Of a stretch of DNA of 64,000 bases, positions 7,394 to 14,941 are shown one piece after another. A program made the translations under genes and the position numbers. The notes beneath the pieces are model-generated. The model searched no databases. It saw only the letters and a list, made by a program, of their open reading frames with translations, and was not told the DNA's origin. This DNA is from JALYUM01 sp036688685. GTDB lineage: Bacteria > Pseudomonadota > Gammaproteobacteria > Burkholderiales > Burkholderiaceae_D. Within the stretch, counting starts at the first letter, position 1, and every line of letters begins with the position of its first letter. The stretch lies in NCBI RefSeq assembly GCF_036688685.1, contig NZ_JAQQPS010000015.1, forward strand, positions 1 through 64,000, read 5' to 3'.

Positions 7394-9129
7394 ACCCGCG
7401 TGTCGCGCAGTGGCGCGCCGCCTGGCCGCAGGCACTGGCGGTGTGGAGCAAGTACACGCGCATCGGCGACGCCACGCTGTGCAATTCAACCATCGCGGCC
7501 TCTAAAACAGGGCTGCGCGGCAGTTTCGCGATGATCCGCTTGCTCGACCAGCGCGTGGTGATTGACCTCGAAGCGGTGCACACACTGCAGCTGGACGACT
7601 ATGCGGTCGAAATCCTGGCCCACGAGATCGGCCACCACGTACTGGCGCCGGGTAGCGCGACCGAACACTTCCGCATGCTCGCGCGCATCCGGCGCGCGCT
7701 ACCGACTCTGGAGGCCAGCAGCGCGATGGTCGCCAACCTGTACACGGATTTGCTGATCAACGACCACCTGCAGCGCCAGGCTGGCCTGCGCATGGCCGAC
7801 ATCTACCGGCGCCTGATTCAGGCCAACGCCCCCGCGCCAGGCGGCGTGTGGCAACTGTATCTGCGCATGTACGAACACCTGTGGCAGCTCGAGCCGGGCA
7901 GTTTGGGTGGCGCGGCCGCCAAGGCGCTCGATACCGACGCCTGGCTGGGCGCGCGCCTGGTGCGCGTGTACGCCGGCGACCCGCTGCGCGGCGCCACCCG
8001 CTTCGCGGCCTTGCTGCTGCCCTACCTCGTCCAGGACGCGGCCGGCGAGCCGGTGCTCAAGGCGCTGCTCGACACGGGCACGGCGGCGGACGGTTGCGAG
8101 CCGGGCGGCATCGAGGACATCGACGCGGACGAGGAGGAGGGCGACCTCCATCCGATTGACGATCCGCGCGTCACCGGCCAAGCCCCGGGCGAGAGTGCAG
8201 CCGCGCCGGCAGGGAAGGCCCGCGGGCAGGCACGCGACCCGTTCGAGTACGGGGAGATCCTCAAGCTCGGCGGTGTCAAGCTGAGCGATCACGAGATCGC
8301 CGTGCGTTACTATCGCCAGCGCGCCTTGCCGCACCTGGTGCCGTTCGCGACCAAACCGGCGCCTGACGCGCCCGAGCCGCAGATGGAAGGCGTCGAGCCG
8401 TGGGACGTGGGCGGCCCGTTCGACGAGATCGACTGGTTGCAAAGCGTGCTGGCCAGCCCGGTGCCGATCCCCGGCGTGACCACCATGCGGCGAGTGTTTG
8501 ACCAGGCCCCGTCGACTGCGCTGGACGCCGTTCCGGTCGACCTCGACCTGTACGTGGACAGCTCCGGCTCGATGCCGAATCCCCAGTCCGAGGTGTCGTG
8601 GCTGGCGCTGGCCGGCGCCATCGTCGCGCTGTCTGCGCTGCGCGCCGGGTCGAGCGTACAAGTGACGCTATGGAGCGGAAAACACCAGGTGCAGGTCACC
8701 GACGGCTTCGTGCGCGACAGCGACGCGGTGCTGCGTGTCTTGACCGGCTTCTTCGGCGGCGGCACCGATTTTCCCATCCACCGCCTGCGCGAGACGTATG
8801 CCGGCAAGGTGCCGCGCGCGCGCCCCACCCACATCCTGATGATTTCCGACGACGGTATCAGCACCATGTTCGACGACGATGAACGCGGCACCAGCGGCTG
8901 GACCATCGCGGCGCAGGCGCTGCGGGTGGGCGGCGCCGGCGGCACGATGGCGCTCAATCTGGCGCCCGACTGGGAGCAGGACAGCGGCTGGAATGCGCCA
9001 GCCTGGGATGCCATCAAGCGGGCCCGCAGCGAGCAGGGCTGGGAGATCCACCCGGTCGCGCAGTTCGAAGACCTGCTGGCGTTTGCGCGCGGTTTCAGTA
9101 CGCGCCACTACCACGGCGGGCCGGGCTGA
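7390..9129 (+). CDS. HExxH metallopeptidase-like / von Willebrand A fusion protein
   Basis: The product is 579 residues. Near the N-terminus HEIGHH (78-83) is a gluzincin-type HExxH zinc motif inside a helix, in a layout typical of predicted zinc peptidases that accompany vWA domains. An acidic linker (about 235-260) follows. The C-terminal vWA domain has a complete MIDAS: DSSGS from Asp390, Thr in GGGTDFP, and Asp in MISDDG. This would bind a divalent cation and a client protein. MoxR/vWA pairs typically work as an ATP-driven chaperone with a metal-dependent adaptor; here the adaptor may also cleave the client. The start is an ATGA overlap with the previous gene. Whether the zinc site is active is unknown, and the third ligand was not identified. 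Confidence 0.85.
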   Translation: MNPRVAQWRAAWPQALAVWSKYTRIGDATLCNSTIAASKTGLRGSFAMIRLLDQRVVIDLEAVHTLQLDDYAVEILAHEIGHHVLAPGSATEHFRMLARIRRALPTLEASSAMVANLYTDLLINDHLQRQAGLRMADIYRRLIQANAPAPGGVWQLYLRMYEHLWQLEPGSLGGAAAKALDTDAWLGARLVRVYAGDPLRGATRFAALLLPYLVQDAAGEPVLKALLDTGTAADGCEPGGIEDIDADEEEGDLHPIDDPRVTGQAPGESAAAPAGKARGQARDPFEYGEILKLGGVKLSDHEIAVRYYRQRALPHLVPFATKPAPDAPEPQMEGVEPWDVGGPFDEIDWLQSVLASPVPIPGVTTMRRVFDQAPSTALDAVPVDLDLYVDSSGSMPNPQSEVSWLALAGAIVALSALRAGSSVQVTLWSGKHQVQVTDGFVRDSDAVLRVLTGFFGGGTDFPIHRLRETYAGKVPRARPTHILMISDDGISTMFDDDERGTSGWTIAAQALRVGGAGGTMALNLAPDWEQDSGWNAPAWDAIKRARSEQGWEIHPVAQFEDLLAFARGFSTRHYHGGPG

Positions 9130-9713
9130 TGGCGCACCCGGGTCCCGCGCTGGCGTTGCTGACCCACCGGCTGGCCGACACGCCCGCCGAGTTCCTGGCC
9201 GCGCCGCGCATTGGTCAGGACGGTGAGCTGGCAGTGGCGGCGCTGGTCAACGACGTCCTGCTGCTGCACGGCCAGCGCGCCGACATACGCCCGCTGCAGG
9301 CCTTCCAGGCCGAGGCGGGCACGCTTGCGCGCAACCGTCTGCAACTGGCATCCCTGTGCGCCTGGCTGCTGGCCGACCCCTGGTTCATCGACGCGCGTGT
9401 CGCGCAGGTCGACCTGCTGCGCGCATTGACCGAGGCGCCGGCCCGGCTGGCGCCGGTCACGACTGCGGCGCAGAGCATCGCCGACGTCGAGCGGCGCGAG
9501 GAATGCGTGCGCGTCGTGCTGGCGCAGTTGGGAATCCTCCCGGCCGGGGAGTCGGCCGAGCAGGCGCAGGACCGCCTGGCTGCGATCAGCGGGGCCGAGC
9601 GCCTCGCCTTGCTGGCGGCCAGCCGCGCGGCCGAACGGCGCGCCCGTAAAATCCGCGCCGCGCTGGCGGCAAAGGCGGCCCAGGAAAGTGCCGACAAATG
9701 GACGCGCGAATGA
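9129..9713 (+). CDS. Small helical protein of the MoxR/vWA operon
   Basis: The product is 194 residues, starting at the ATG at 9129 inside the previous stop (TGATG). The protein is alanine/arginine/leucine-rich and predicted all-helical, with no signal peptide, membrane span or recognisable catalytic motif. Residues 130-185 form a long charged helix that may be a coiled coil. Its only clue is position: it lies between the vWA/HExxH protein and the adenylating enzyme, with overlaps on both sides, so it is probably produced in fixed ratio with them. It could be an adaptor between the remodelling half and the enzymatic half of the system. The family is not recognised. Confidence 0.7.
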   Translation: MAHPGPALALLTHRLADTPAEFLAAPRIGQDGELAVAALVNDVLLLHGQRADIRPLQAFQAEAGTLARNRLQLASLCAWLLADPWFIDARVAQVDLLRALTEAPARLAPVTTAAQSIADVERREECVRVVLAQLGILPAGESAEQAQDRLAAISGAERLALLAASRAAERRARKIRAALAAKAAQESADKWTRE

Positions 9714-11044
9714 GCGCATCGGATACGTCCCCTGAAGACCTGCTCTACCCGACCTTGACGGCGCAAGGCCGGCGCACCCTGGCGTGGATGCGCGAGCATC
9801 CGGCCGCGCCCATCTTCCGCAACCAGAGCGGCAACAAGCTGCTCGCCAGCGAAGTGGCACAACTGCGCGTGTTTGAACGCAGTGTCTTGTCTTTTGACCC
9901 GCGCGGGCCAGCCGACTGGCGCGACGAATTTGTCGGCGCCGTGTTTGCCAGCGTGCCGCATTTCAGACAGCGCGGGCCGGCCCCGCTGCGCTTCGAGGAG
10001 ATTGCCACGACGTCGCGCGCCGACCTGGCGCGCGACGTGGCCTCTTTCGTGCCGGACCATGTCGAGACGGCGCGCATGATCTGCTTTCACACGGCCGGCA
10101 CCACCGGCCACCCGATGATCGTCCCGTCGCACCCGCTGGTTGCGGGCCGCTATCTTGCCTACCACAAGCGCGCACTGGCGCACGCCGGGATCACGCCGGA
10201 CTACGGCAGCGGTCAGGTCGGCGTGGTCTTGCTCGGCTTCCAGCAGCGCTGTTTCACGTATGTGTCGGTGACGCCGACGATGGACGAATCGGGCCTGGCC
10301 AAGATCAACCTGCATCCCAACGACTGGCGCGATCCGCATCACCGCAGCACCTGGCTCGATGCGATGGCGCCGGAGATCGTTGCCGGCGACCCGGTCTCGC
10401 TGGCCGAGTACCTGACGCTGCCCATCGCCAGGGCGCCGCGCGCCATCCTGTCGGTCTCGATGATGCTGCTGCCCGGTTTGCGCGCGCAGCTCGAGCAGCG
10501 CTTCGGCTGCCCGGTTCTCGACATTTATTCGCTCAATGAGGTGGGGCCGGTGGGGGTATTCGACGCCGCCGCCGGCGGCCACCTGCTGCTGCAGGACCGC
10601 TTGTACGTGGAGATCGTCGATAGCGCCGGCATGCCGGTGGCGCCCGGGGAACGGGGCGAGGTGACGGTGACGGGCGGCTTCAATTTCTGCCTGCCCCTGC
10701 TGCGCTATCGCACTGGCGACCACGCTGCCTTGTCGACCCATGCGGGAGCGCCGACGCTGGTGGGCCTGGCGGGGCGCCAGCCGCTGCGCTTTCTGGCGCG
10801 CGGCAGGTGGCTCAACAATGTCGACATCACGCACGCCCTGAAAGACTGCGCGATCCCGCAATTCCGGCTCCACCAGGGCGCCGATGGAATGGTCACACTG
10901 CAGCTCGCTGCAGGCAGCGTCGCCGCTGGCGCCGTGGCAGCGCTGACGTCCCTGTTCGGCGCCGGCCAGGTGCGCCTCGCACCGCTCGCTTGCGACGACA
11001 AGGCCATCCAGTACAGCTCCGATTTGCCGGGGGCGCTGGTGTGA
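9698..11044 (+). CDS. PaaK-like AMP-forming (ANL superfamily) ligase
   Basis: The product is 448 residues from the ATG at 9698 (GGAAAG upstream); an ATG at 9710 would give an ATGA overlap and 444 residues. ANL hallmarks are the phosphate loop TAGTTGHP (132-139), YSLNEVG with Glu281 for AMP/Mg2+, and RTGD (338-341). This spacing is close to phenylacetate-CoA ligase. Such enzymes adenylate a carboxylate and usually pass it to CoA or another thiol. The C-terminal subdomain is shorter than in PaaK and lacks an obvious catalytic lysine, so the acceptor may differ. No phenylacetate genes are nearby. Its overlap with the MoxR/vWA genes and with the NadR-like gene argues for a role in that system. 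Confidence 0.82.
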   Translation: MDARMSASDTSPEDLLYPTLTAQGRRTLAWMREHPAAPIFRNQSGNKLLASEVAQLRVFERSVLSFDPRGPADWRDEFVGAVFASVPHFRQRGPAPLRFEEIATTSRADLARDVASFVPDHVETARMICFHTAGTTGHPMIVPSHPLVAGRYLAYHKRALAHAGITPDYGSGQVGVVLLGFQQRCFTYVSVTPTMDESGLAKINLHPNDWRDPHHRSTWLDAMAPEIVAGDPVSLAEYLTLPIARAPRAILSVSMMLLPGLRAQLEQRFGCPVLDIYSLNEVGPVGVFDAAAGGHLLLQDRLYVEIVDSAGMPVAPGERGEVTVTGGFNFCLPLLRYRTGDHAALSTHAGAPTLVGLAGRQPLRFLARGRWLNNVDITHALKDCAIPQFRLHQGADGMVTLQLAAGSVAAGAVAALTSLFGAGQVRLAPLACDDKAIQYSSDLPGALV

Positions 11045-12081
11045 GCGGCGTTGCCCGCTTCCGACGCGCTCTGGTGGTCGGTAAATTCTGCCCGCTGCAC
11101 CGCGGCCACATGGTGCTGATCGACGCCGCCCTGGCGGCCTGCGATGAGGTGTTCATCCTCAGCTGGACCAATCCCGAATTCGCCGGTTGTAGCCCGGACG
11201 TGCGCGCCGGCTGGCTGCACGCGCTGTATCCCGGGGTGCGCGCGCTGGTGGTGGCGCACGGGATGCCGTCCAACGACGCGCTTGATGCGGTGCAGCGCCA
11301 CTTCACCGGCTGGTTGTGCAGCGAAAAGCTGGGCACCACGGTCGATGCCGTGTTCACCAGCGAAGACTATGGTGACGGCCTGGCGCTGGCCTTGACGGCG
11401 TATTTTGGCGCGCCGGTCACGCATGTCAGCGTCGACCAGGCGCGCGCCGCGGTGCCGATTTCCGGCACCGCCATCCGCGCCGACCCGCACGCCCAGCGGC
11501 ACTTTCTCGACCCGCGCGTGTATGCCAGTTTTGTGCAGCGGGTCGCCATCCTGGGCGGCGAATCGAGCGGCAAGACGACGTTGGCGCGCGCCCTGGCGCG
11601 GCAACTCGCTACGGTTTGGGTGCCGGAGTACGGGCGCCAATTGTGGGAGCAGCGCGGCGGTGTCCTCGGTTTCGGCGACATGCTGCAGATTGGCCAGCAG
11701 CAGTGCGCGCGCGAGCAGGTGCTGGCACAGCAGGCGTACCGATGGCTGGTGTGCGATACCAGTCCACTGGTAACGGCCTTCTACAGCGAGGCGTTGTTCG
11801 GCGCAGTCGACCCGGGCTTGCAACAGCTGTCACAGCGGCCGTATGCAGTCACCTTGGTTTGCGCACCCGAGTTCGACTTTGTCCAGGATGGCACCCGGCA
11901 GGATGCCGCGTTCCGGCAGCGCCAGCATGCATGGTACCTGGCCGAACTGGCGCGGCGCGGTGTGGCATACACCTTGCTGGCCGGTTCAGTTGGCGAGCGC
12001 GTGGCGCGGGCGGCGCGCATCCTGGCCGATGCCGCTACAATTGGCGTTTGCCTGGCTGCAGAGGAAATCCCGCATGCGTGA
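11041..12081 (+). CDS. NadR-like bifunctional NMN adenylyltransferase / ribosylnicotinamide kinase
   Basis: The product is 346 residues from a GTG at 11041 that overlaps the previous stop (GTGA). The N-terminal nucleotidyltransferase has GKFCPLHRGH (14-23), which carries the HxGH ATP site, and ISGTAIR (140-146). The C-terminal kinase has Walker A GGESSGKT (172-179), the form typical of NadR. Together they would convert nicotinamide riboside to NMN and then to NAD+. The N-terminal DNA-binding domain of enterobacterial NadR is absent, so this is an enzyme without repressor function. Being the sixth gene of an overlapping MoxR/vWA operon rather than lying in an NAD salvage or pnuC cluster is unusual and suggests a dedicated NAD-related task. 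Confidence 0.88.
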   Translation: MSGVARFRRALVVGKFCPLHRGHMVLIDAALAACDEVFILSWTNPEFAGCSPDVRAGWLHALYPGVRALVVAHGMPSNDALDAVQRHFTGWLCSEKLGTTVDAVFTSEDYGDGLALALTAYFGAPVTHVSVDQARAAVPISGTAIRADPHAQRHFLDPRVYASFVQRVAILGGESSGKTTLARALARQLATVWVPEYGRQLWEQRGGVLGFGDMLQIGQQQCAREQVLAQQAYRWLVCDTSPLVTAFYSEALFGAVDPGLQQLSQRPYAVTLVCAPEFDFVQDGTRQDAAFRQRQHAWYLAELARRGVAYTLLAGSVGERVARAARILADAATIGVCLAAEEIPHA

Positions 12082-12247
12082 CATCGACCTGTCCGACTAC
12101 AACCTGGCCGAGCTGAAAGGCCTGCAACTGGCCGTTGCGCTGGAGCTGCGTCAACGCCAGCTGCAGGAGCGGGATCGTGCGCGCCAGCAGATCGCGGCGA
12201 TTGCGCGCGCGCTCGGGCTGTCCGTGCGGGATGTCTTGCGCCGCTAG
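12074..12247 (+). CDS. 57-residue protein resembling the N-terminal domain of H-NS
   Basis: The start is the ATG at 12074 with an excellent Shine-Dalgarno GAGGAAA at 12061-12067, and the gene overlaps the NadR-like stop by 8 bp. The sequence opens with DLSDYNLAELKGLQLAV and continues as a charged helix ending GLSVRDVLRR. This is the pattern of the H-NS/MvaT-type oligomerisation region in betaproteobacteria. The DNA-binding AT-hook-like domain that should follow is missing, and the reading frame ends cleanly. Truncated H-NS-like proteins can act by co-oligomerising with full-length H-NS; whether this one does so is inference. Its stop overlaps that of the convergent PEP-CTERM gene. Confidence 0.75.
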   Translation: MRDIDLSDYNLAELKGLQLAVALELRQRQLQERDRARQQIAAIARALGLSVRDVLRR

Positions 12248-13371
12248 TTCGCCTGACCAAAGCGGCGCGCGCGTTTGCCCGCTACTGCCAGCATCAGCGC
12301 GAACGCCACGCCGATGAGCGGCAGCGTGCCCGGTTCCGGAATCTCGGTGGGCGGGATTGCCGTCACCGGCGGCACCGGCGTCTTCGGCGGTGCATCCACG
12401 ACGGGCGGCTTCGCCACCACGGGCGGCTTCGCCACCACGGGCGGCACGTCTTTTACCGGCGCTTCGGACGACACCGGCGGCAAGGTGATGACGGGCGCAT
12501 CGGGCACGACCGGCGGCGTCACGGTCGGCGCCGGCGTGGCCGGCGTGGCCGGCGTGGCCGGCGTGGCCGGCGTATCGGCCAGCGTCACGTAACGGCTTGG
12601 CAGCAGGCCCATGCCGCTCGGCGCGCCCATCGGTACCGATGGCATCCCGCCGCGCTTGTAAGGCTCGGCTGGCGCAGTGTTGGTCGGCGCAACGCCCGGG
12701 AAACTTCGGGACTGGGTCGGATTCCCGGACGGCAGATCGTCGCTGAAAACGAAGCTGGCGTTCTGCAGTGCGCCGTCTGCGGACGTATCGGGCGCCACAT
12801 TCATCGACTCGTCCAGCTCGGCGGCGCTGGGCTCACCCATCGCTACCGGCAACATGGCCGTGTCCGAAATGCGATTGCCGCAGCGGCCACGCATTTCACT
12901 GGTACCGTCCGAGAGCAGGGTTTCCCCCTTAGCCAGCATAATCTTGTGTTTGGTCCAGTACACCTTGTCGCCCTTGCGGTACGACACGTGCACGGCGCGT
13001 GGTCTGGTGACGGTGACCGCGTGCGCCTTCTTGATGTCGAACGACGCGTAGTGGCGCGCGACCACCTGGTCGTTCTTTACGCGCTGCTCCAGGTCGGCAC
13101 GCGTGGCGACGCCGCCCGGTACGATCGAATATGGATAAATCCGCGACGCCGTGCCCGCTTCGGTGGCTGCCGTGCTGTTCAGGGCGACGTGCGGAATCAG
13201 CGCCGCTGCGCCTGTCGAGACTCTGGCAGCCGGCGCTGGTTCCCGGTTTGCCGCCACGGCGACCATGGCGACGGCTGCCAGCATGCCCAGCAGCACGTGG
13301 GCGCGCTGGCGCTTCTTGCGAAGCAGGGCTGCGGTGCGTAGCGGGCGACGGTAACCGATGCGGAAATCCAT
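12244..13371 (-). CDS. PEP-CTERM sorting-domain protein with proline-rich repeats
   Basis: The product is 375 residues. An N-terminal basic stretch and hydrophobic segment (VLLGMLAAVAMVAVAA) act as signal or signal-anchor. The central part has no recognised domain. About 90 residues of low-complexity Pro/Ala/Val/Thr sequence follow (TPA triplets and VVAKPP repeats). The end is a textbook PEP-CTERM tripartite signal: IPEPGTLPLIGVAFALM then AGKRARR. Such proteins are processed by exosortase and are linked to extracellular polysaccharide in beta- and gammaproteobacteria. No exosortase gene is in the window. The gene is convergent with the MoxR/vWA operon, and the stop codons overlap at 12244-12247. 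Confidence 0.85.
   Translation of the reverse strand: MDFRIGYRRPLRTAALLRKKRQRAHVLLGMLAAVAMVAVAANREPAPAARVSTGAAALIPHVALNSTAATEAGTASRIYPYSIVPGGVATRADLEQRVKNDQVVARHYASFDIKKAHAVTVTRPRAVHVSYRKGDKVYWTKHKIMLAKGETLLSDGTSEMRGRCGNRISDTAMLPVAMGEPSAAELDESMNVAPDTSADGALQNASFVFSDDLPSGNPTQSRSFPGVAPTNTAPAEPYKRGGMPSVPMGAPSGMGLLPSRYVTLADTPATPATPATPATPAPTVTPPVVPDAPVITLPPVSSEAPVKDVPPVVAKPPVVAKPPVVDAPPKTPVPPVTAIPPTEIPEPGTLPLIGVAFALMLAVAGKRARRFGQAN
12401..12436 (-). repeat. 18-bp tandem repeat inside PEP-CTERM gene
   Basis: Two identical 18-bp units (12401-12418 and 12419-12436, unit ACGGGCGGCTTCGCCACC on the + strand) are followed by a partial third. They encode repeated VVAKPP on the minus strand. Unit number can change by slippage without breaking the frame. 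Confidence 0.85.
12530..12574 (-). repeat. Five tandem 9-bp units in PEP-CTERM gene
   Basis: Units of GCCGGCGTG start at 12530, 12539, 12548 and 12557, with a variant GCCGGCGTA at 12566. They encode the TPA triplet repeat on the minus strand. The unit length is a multiple of three, so copy-number change would alter linker length only. Confidence 0.9.
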
Positions 13372-13778
13372 GGCGTATTTATTGGTAGGATGAGTCCTAC
13401 AGGATATCAGTATTCATCAATACAGTCTTATTTCCGTGATTAAATTAAGTACTTTGTTGCAAAATTGTCGTGATGGTTTTTGCATCTTTCTGCCGGATGC
13501 AAACGGCTCGCATGCACAAGCGGGCACCAGTGCCGAACAATATTTTCCACGTGGAAACTACTGCAGTACAGATGTTGCGTTCACGATAAGTCTTTATGCG
13601 CCTCAGAGAATGCAAAAAATGCATTCGGACGCGAGCGGGTTGTAACGTGAATACCTTGTGTATATGCCACATTTGCCAGGCCATTCTGCGTAGCCAGCGG
13701 CGGTGGCTGGCGCGCTTGCTTCCCGGCCGCCACCCGGGCGCGGTAACATGCGCCATCCGCCACTGTCCAGGAGACGAC
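13372..13778. other. Divergent intergenic region upstream of PEP-CTERM and thioesterase genes
   Basis: The 407 bp are markedly AT-richer than the flanks. They contain the inverted repeat at 13385-13400 and AT-rich tracts around 13405-13470 suited to promoters for the PEP-CTERM gene on the minus strand. A long open frame upstream of the thioesterase ATG has unnatural composition and no ribosome site, so it is not called. I see no RNA gene here. Confidence 0.5.
13385..13400. promoter_or_regulatory. Perfect inverted repeat upstream of PEP-CTERM gene
   Basis: GTAGGA and TCCTAC pair around TGAG, 14 bp upstream of the PEP-CTERM start codon. It could be an operator or a leader hairpin near the ribosome-binding region. 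No regulator gene is adjacent, so the role is unassigned. Confidence 0.4.
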
Positions 13779-14276
13779 ATGCACGACCAGCAAGGCCGCC
13801 CGACCCACGAACTTTCCATGACGGTGCTGATGACGCCGGATATGGCCAATTTTTCCGGCAACGTCCACGGCGGCACGATCCTGAAGTATCTCGACAGCGT
13901 TGCCTACGCCTGCGCCAGCCGCTATTCCGGCACCTATGTCGTGACCTTGTCGGTCGACCAGGTCATGTTTCTCGAGCCGATCCATGTGGGTGAGCTGGTG
14001 ACCTTCCTCGCGTCGGTCAATTACACCGGGCGCAGTTCGATGGAAGTGGGGATCCGCGTGCTCACGGAGAACATCCAGAAGCGCACCGCGCGCCATGCCA
14101 ACAGCTGTTACTTCACGATGGTGGCGGTCGATGCCAACCGCAAGCCGGTGGCGGTGCCGCCGATCGAACTTATTACAGACGAGCAGCGCGATCGCCACGC
14201 AAAAGCGGAACAACGCAAGCGTTCGCGCCAGGCGCTGCCTGGCAAAGCGCGTCAGGGTGGGGGCGACCATGCTTGA
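13779..14276 (+). CDS. Acyl-CoA thioesterase, YciA/BACH hotdog family
   Basis: The product is 165 residues; the ATG at 13779 follows AGGAG (13769-13773). The single hotdog domain is recognised by MTVLMTPDMANFSGNVHGGTI, where the Asn-x-x-Gly-x-x-His-Gly-Gly core carries the catalytic residues of this family, followed by YVVTLSVDQVMFLEPIHVGE and the strand with SSMEVGIRV. These hexameric cytosolic enzymes hydrolyse acyl-CoA to free acid and CoA. The C-terminal tail is long, basic and probably disordered (KAEQRKRSRQALPGKARQ). Its stop overlaps the next start by 8 bp, so the two genes are co-translated. Confidence 0.9.
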   Translation: MHDQQGRPTHELSMTVLMTPDMANFSGNVHGGTILKYLDSVAYACASRYSGTYVVTLSVDQVMFLEPIHVGELVTFLASVNYTGRSSMEVGIRVLTENIQKRTARHANSCYFTMVAVDANRKPVAVPPIELITDEQRDRHAKAEQRKRSRQALPGKARQGGGDHA

Positions 14277-14817
14277 TCGCGCCGCACCACTGCTGCAATG
14301 GACCGCCACCGACATCGCCGTCGGCGCGCGCCTGGTCGCCGCATTATTCACGCACGCGGCGAGCTCGGGCGCGCCCATTGCCGCCGCCGACCTGCTGGGG
14401 CTGGCCCGCAGCGCGCACCCGCGCGACGCCCAACTGGCGCGTGCAGTGGTGCTCGGCATCGCGCCAAAGTTGCAATTCGTTGCGGCCTTCTGCCAGCGGC
14501 ACGGCTATCCCAACCTCGCCGGCCTGGTCGACGGCGCCGCCGCGCAACCATTCGACTGGCAAAACGCGGCGTCCGGCTACCCCGCCCAGCTGGCAGCGTT
14601 CGTGAAAACCGCCCAGGCGGCTGTGCCTGTCCGTTTCAAGGCGCGCGCCGAGCGTCCGGCCGATGTCGCCTGGTACGCCTATTTCCGCACCCATCGGGCA
14701 GCCTGCGACGCGCTCTCCAGCGAAGGGAAGAAGGAAATCATCAACCTCATGATGGCAGGCCTCGACCCGGACGCGGCCCTGGCGCGCGTGCTGGCGGCAC
14801 AGGCGCAGCAGAATTGA
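14269..14817 (+). CDS. Unknown helical protein co-translated with thioesterase
   Basis: The product is 182 residues from the ATG at 14269, overlapping the thioesterase stop by 8 bp. The sequence is alanine-rich and helical with no signal peptide or membrane span. A short C-terminal helix reads KKEIINLMMAGLDPDAALARVLAAQ. The segment RPADVAWYAYFRTHRAACDAL has aromatic and charged residues that may form a binding surface. I do not recognise the family. The overlap suggests a role linked to the thioesterase, but no functional motif supports a specific one. Confidence 0.65.
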   Translation: MLDRAAPLLQWTATDIAVGARLVAALFTHAASSGAPIAAADLLGLARSAHPRDAQLARAVVLGIAPKLQFVAAFCQRHGYPNLAGLVDGAAAQPFDWQNAASGYPAQLAAFVKTAQAAVPVRFKARAERPADVAWYAYFRTHRAACDALSSEGKKEIINLMMAGLDPDAALARVLAAQAQQN

Positions 14818-14941
14818 CAATGTCCTGGACATCGAAGGGGAGGTCGTCCAAGCGCTTATAATGCGTACAGGAACTTGAAAGTTACTGGATACAACTTCGC
14901 AATGACGTTAGTATTCACTGTACATACAATAAAAGCGGTCA

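Noticed and set aside
9698..11044. Phenylacetate catabolism role for the PaaK-like ligase
   Set aside because: No paaA-E, paaF-H or other catabolic genes are nearby, and the gene overlaps those of the MoxR/vWA system.
12401..12574. Repeats in the PEP-CTERM gene as a CRISPR-like array
   Set aside because: Units are 9 and 18 bp, directly tandem and in frame with a protein; no spacers and no cas genes.
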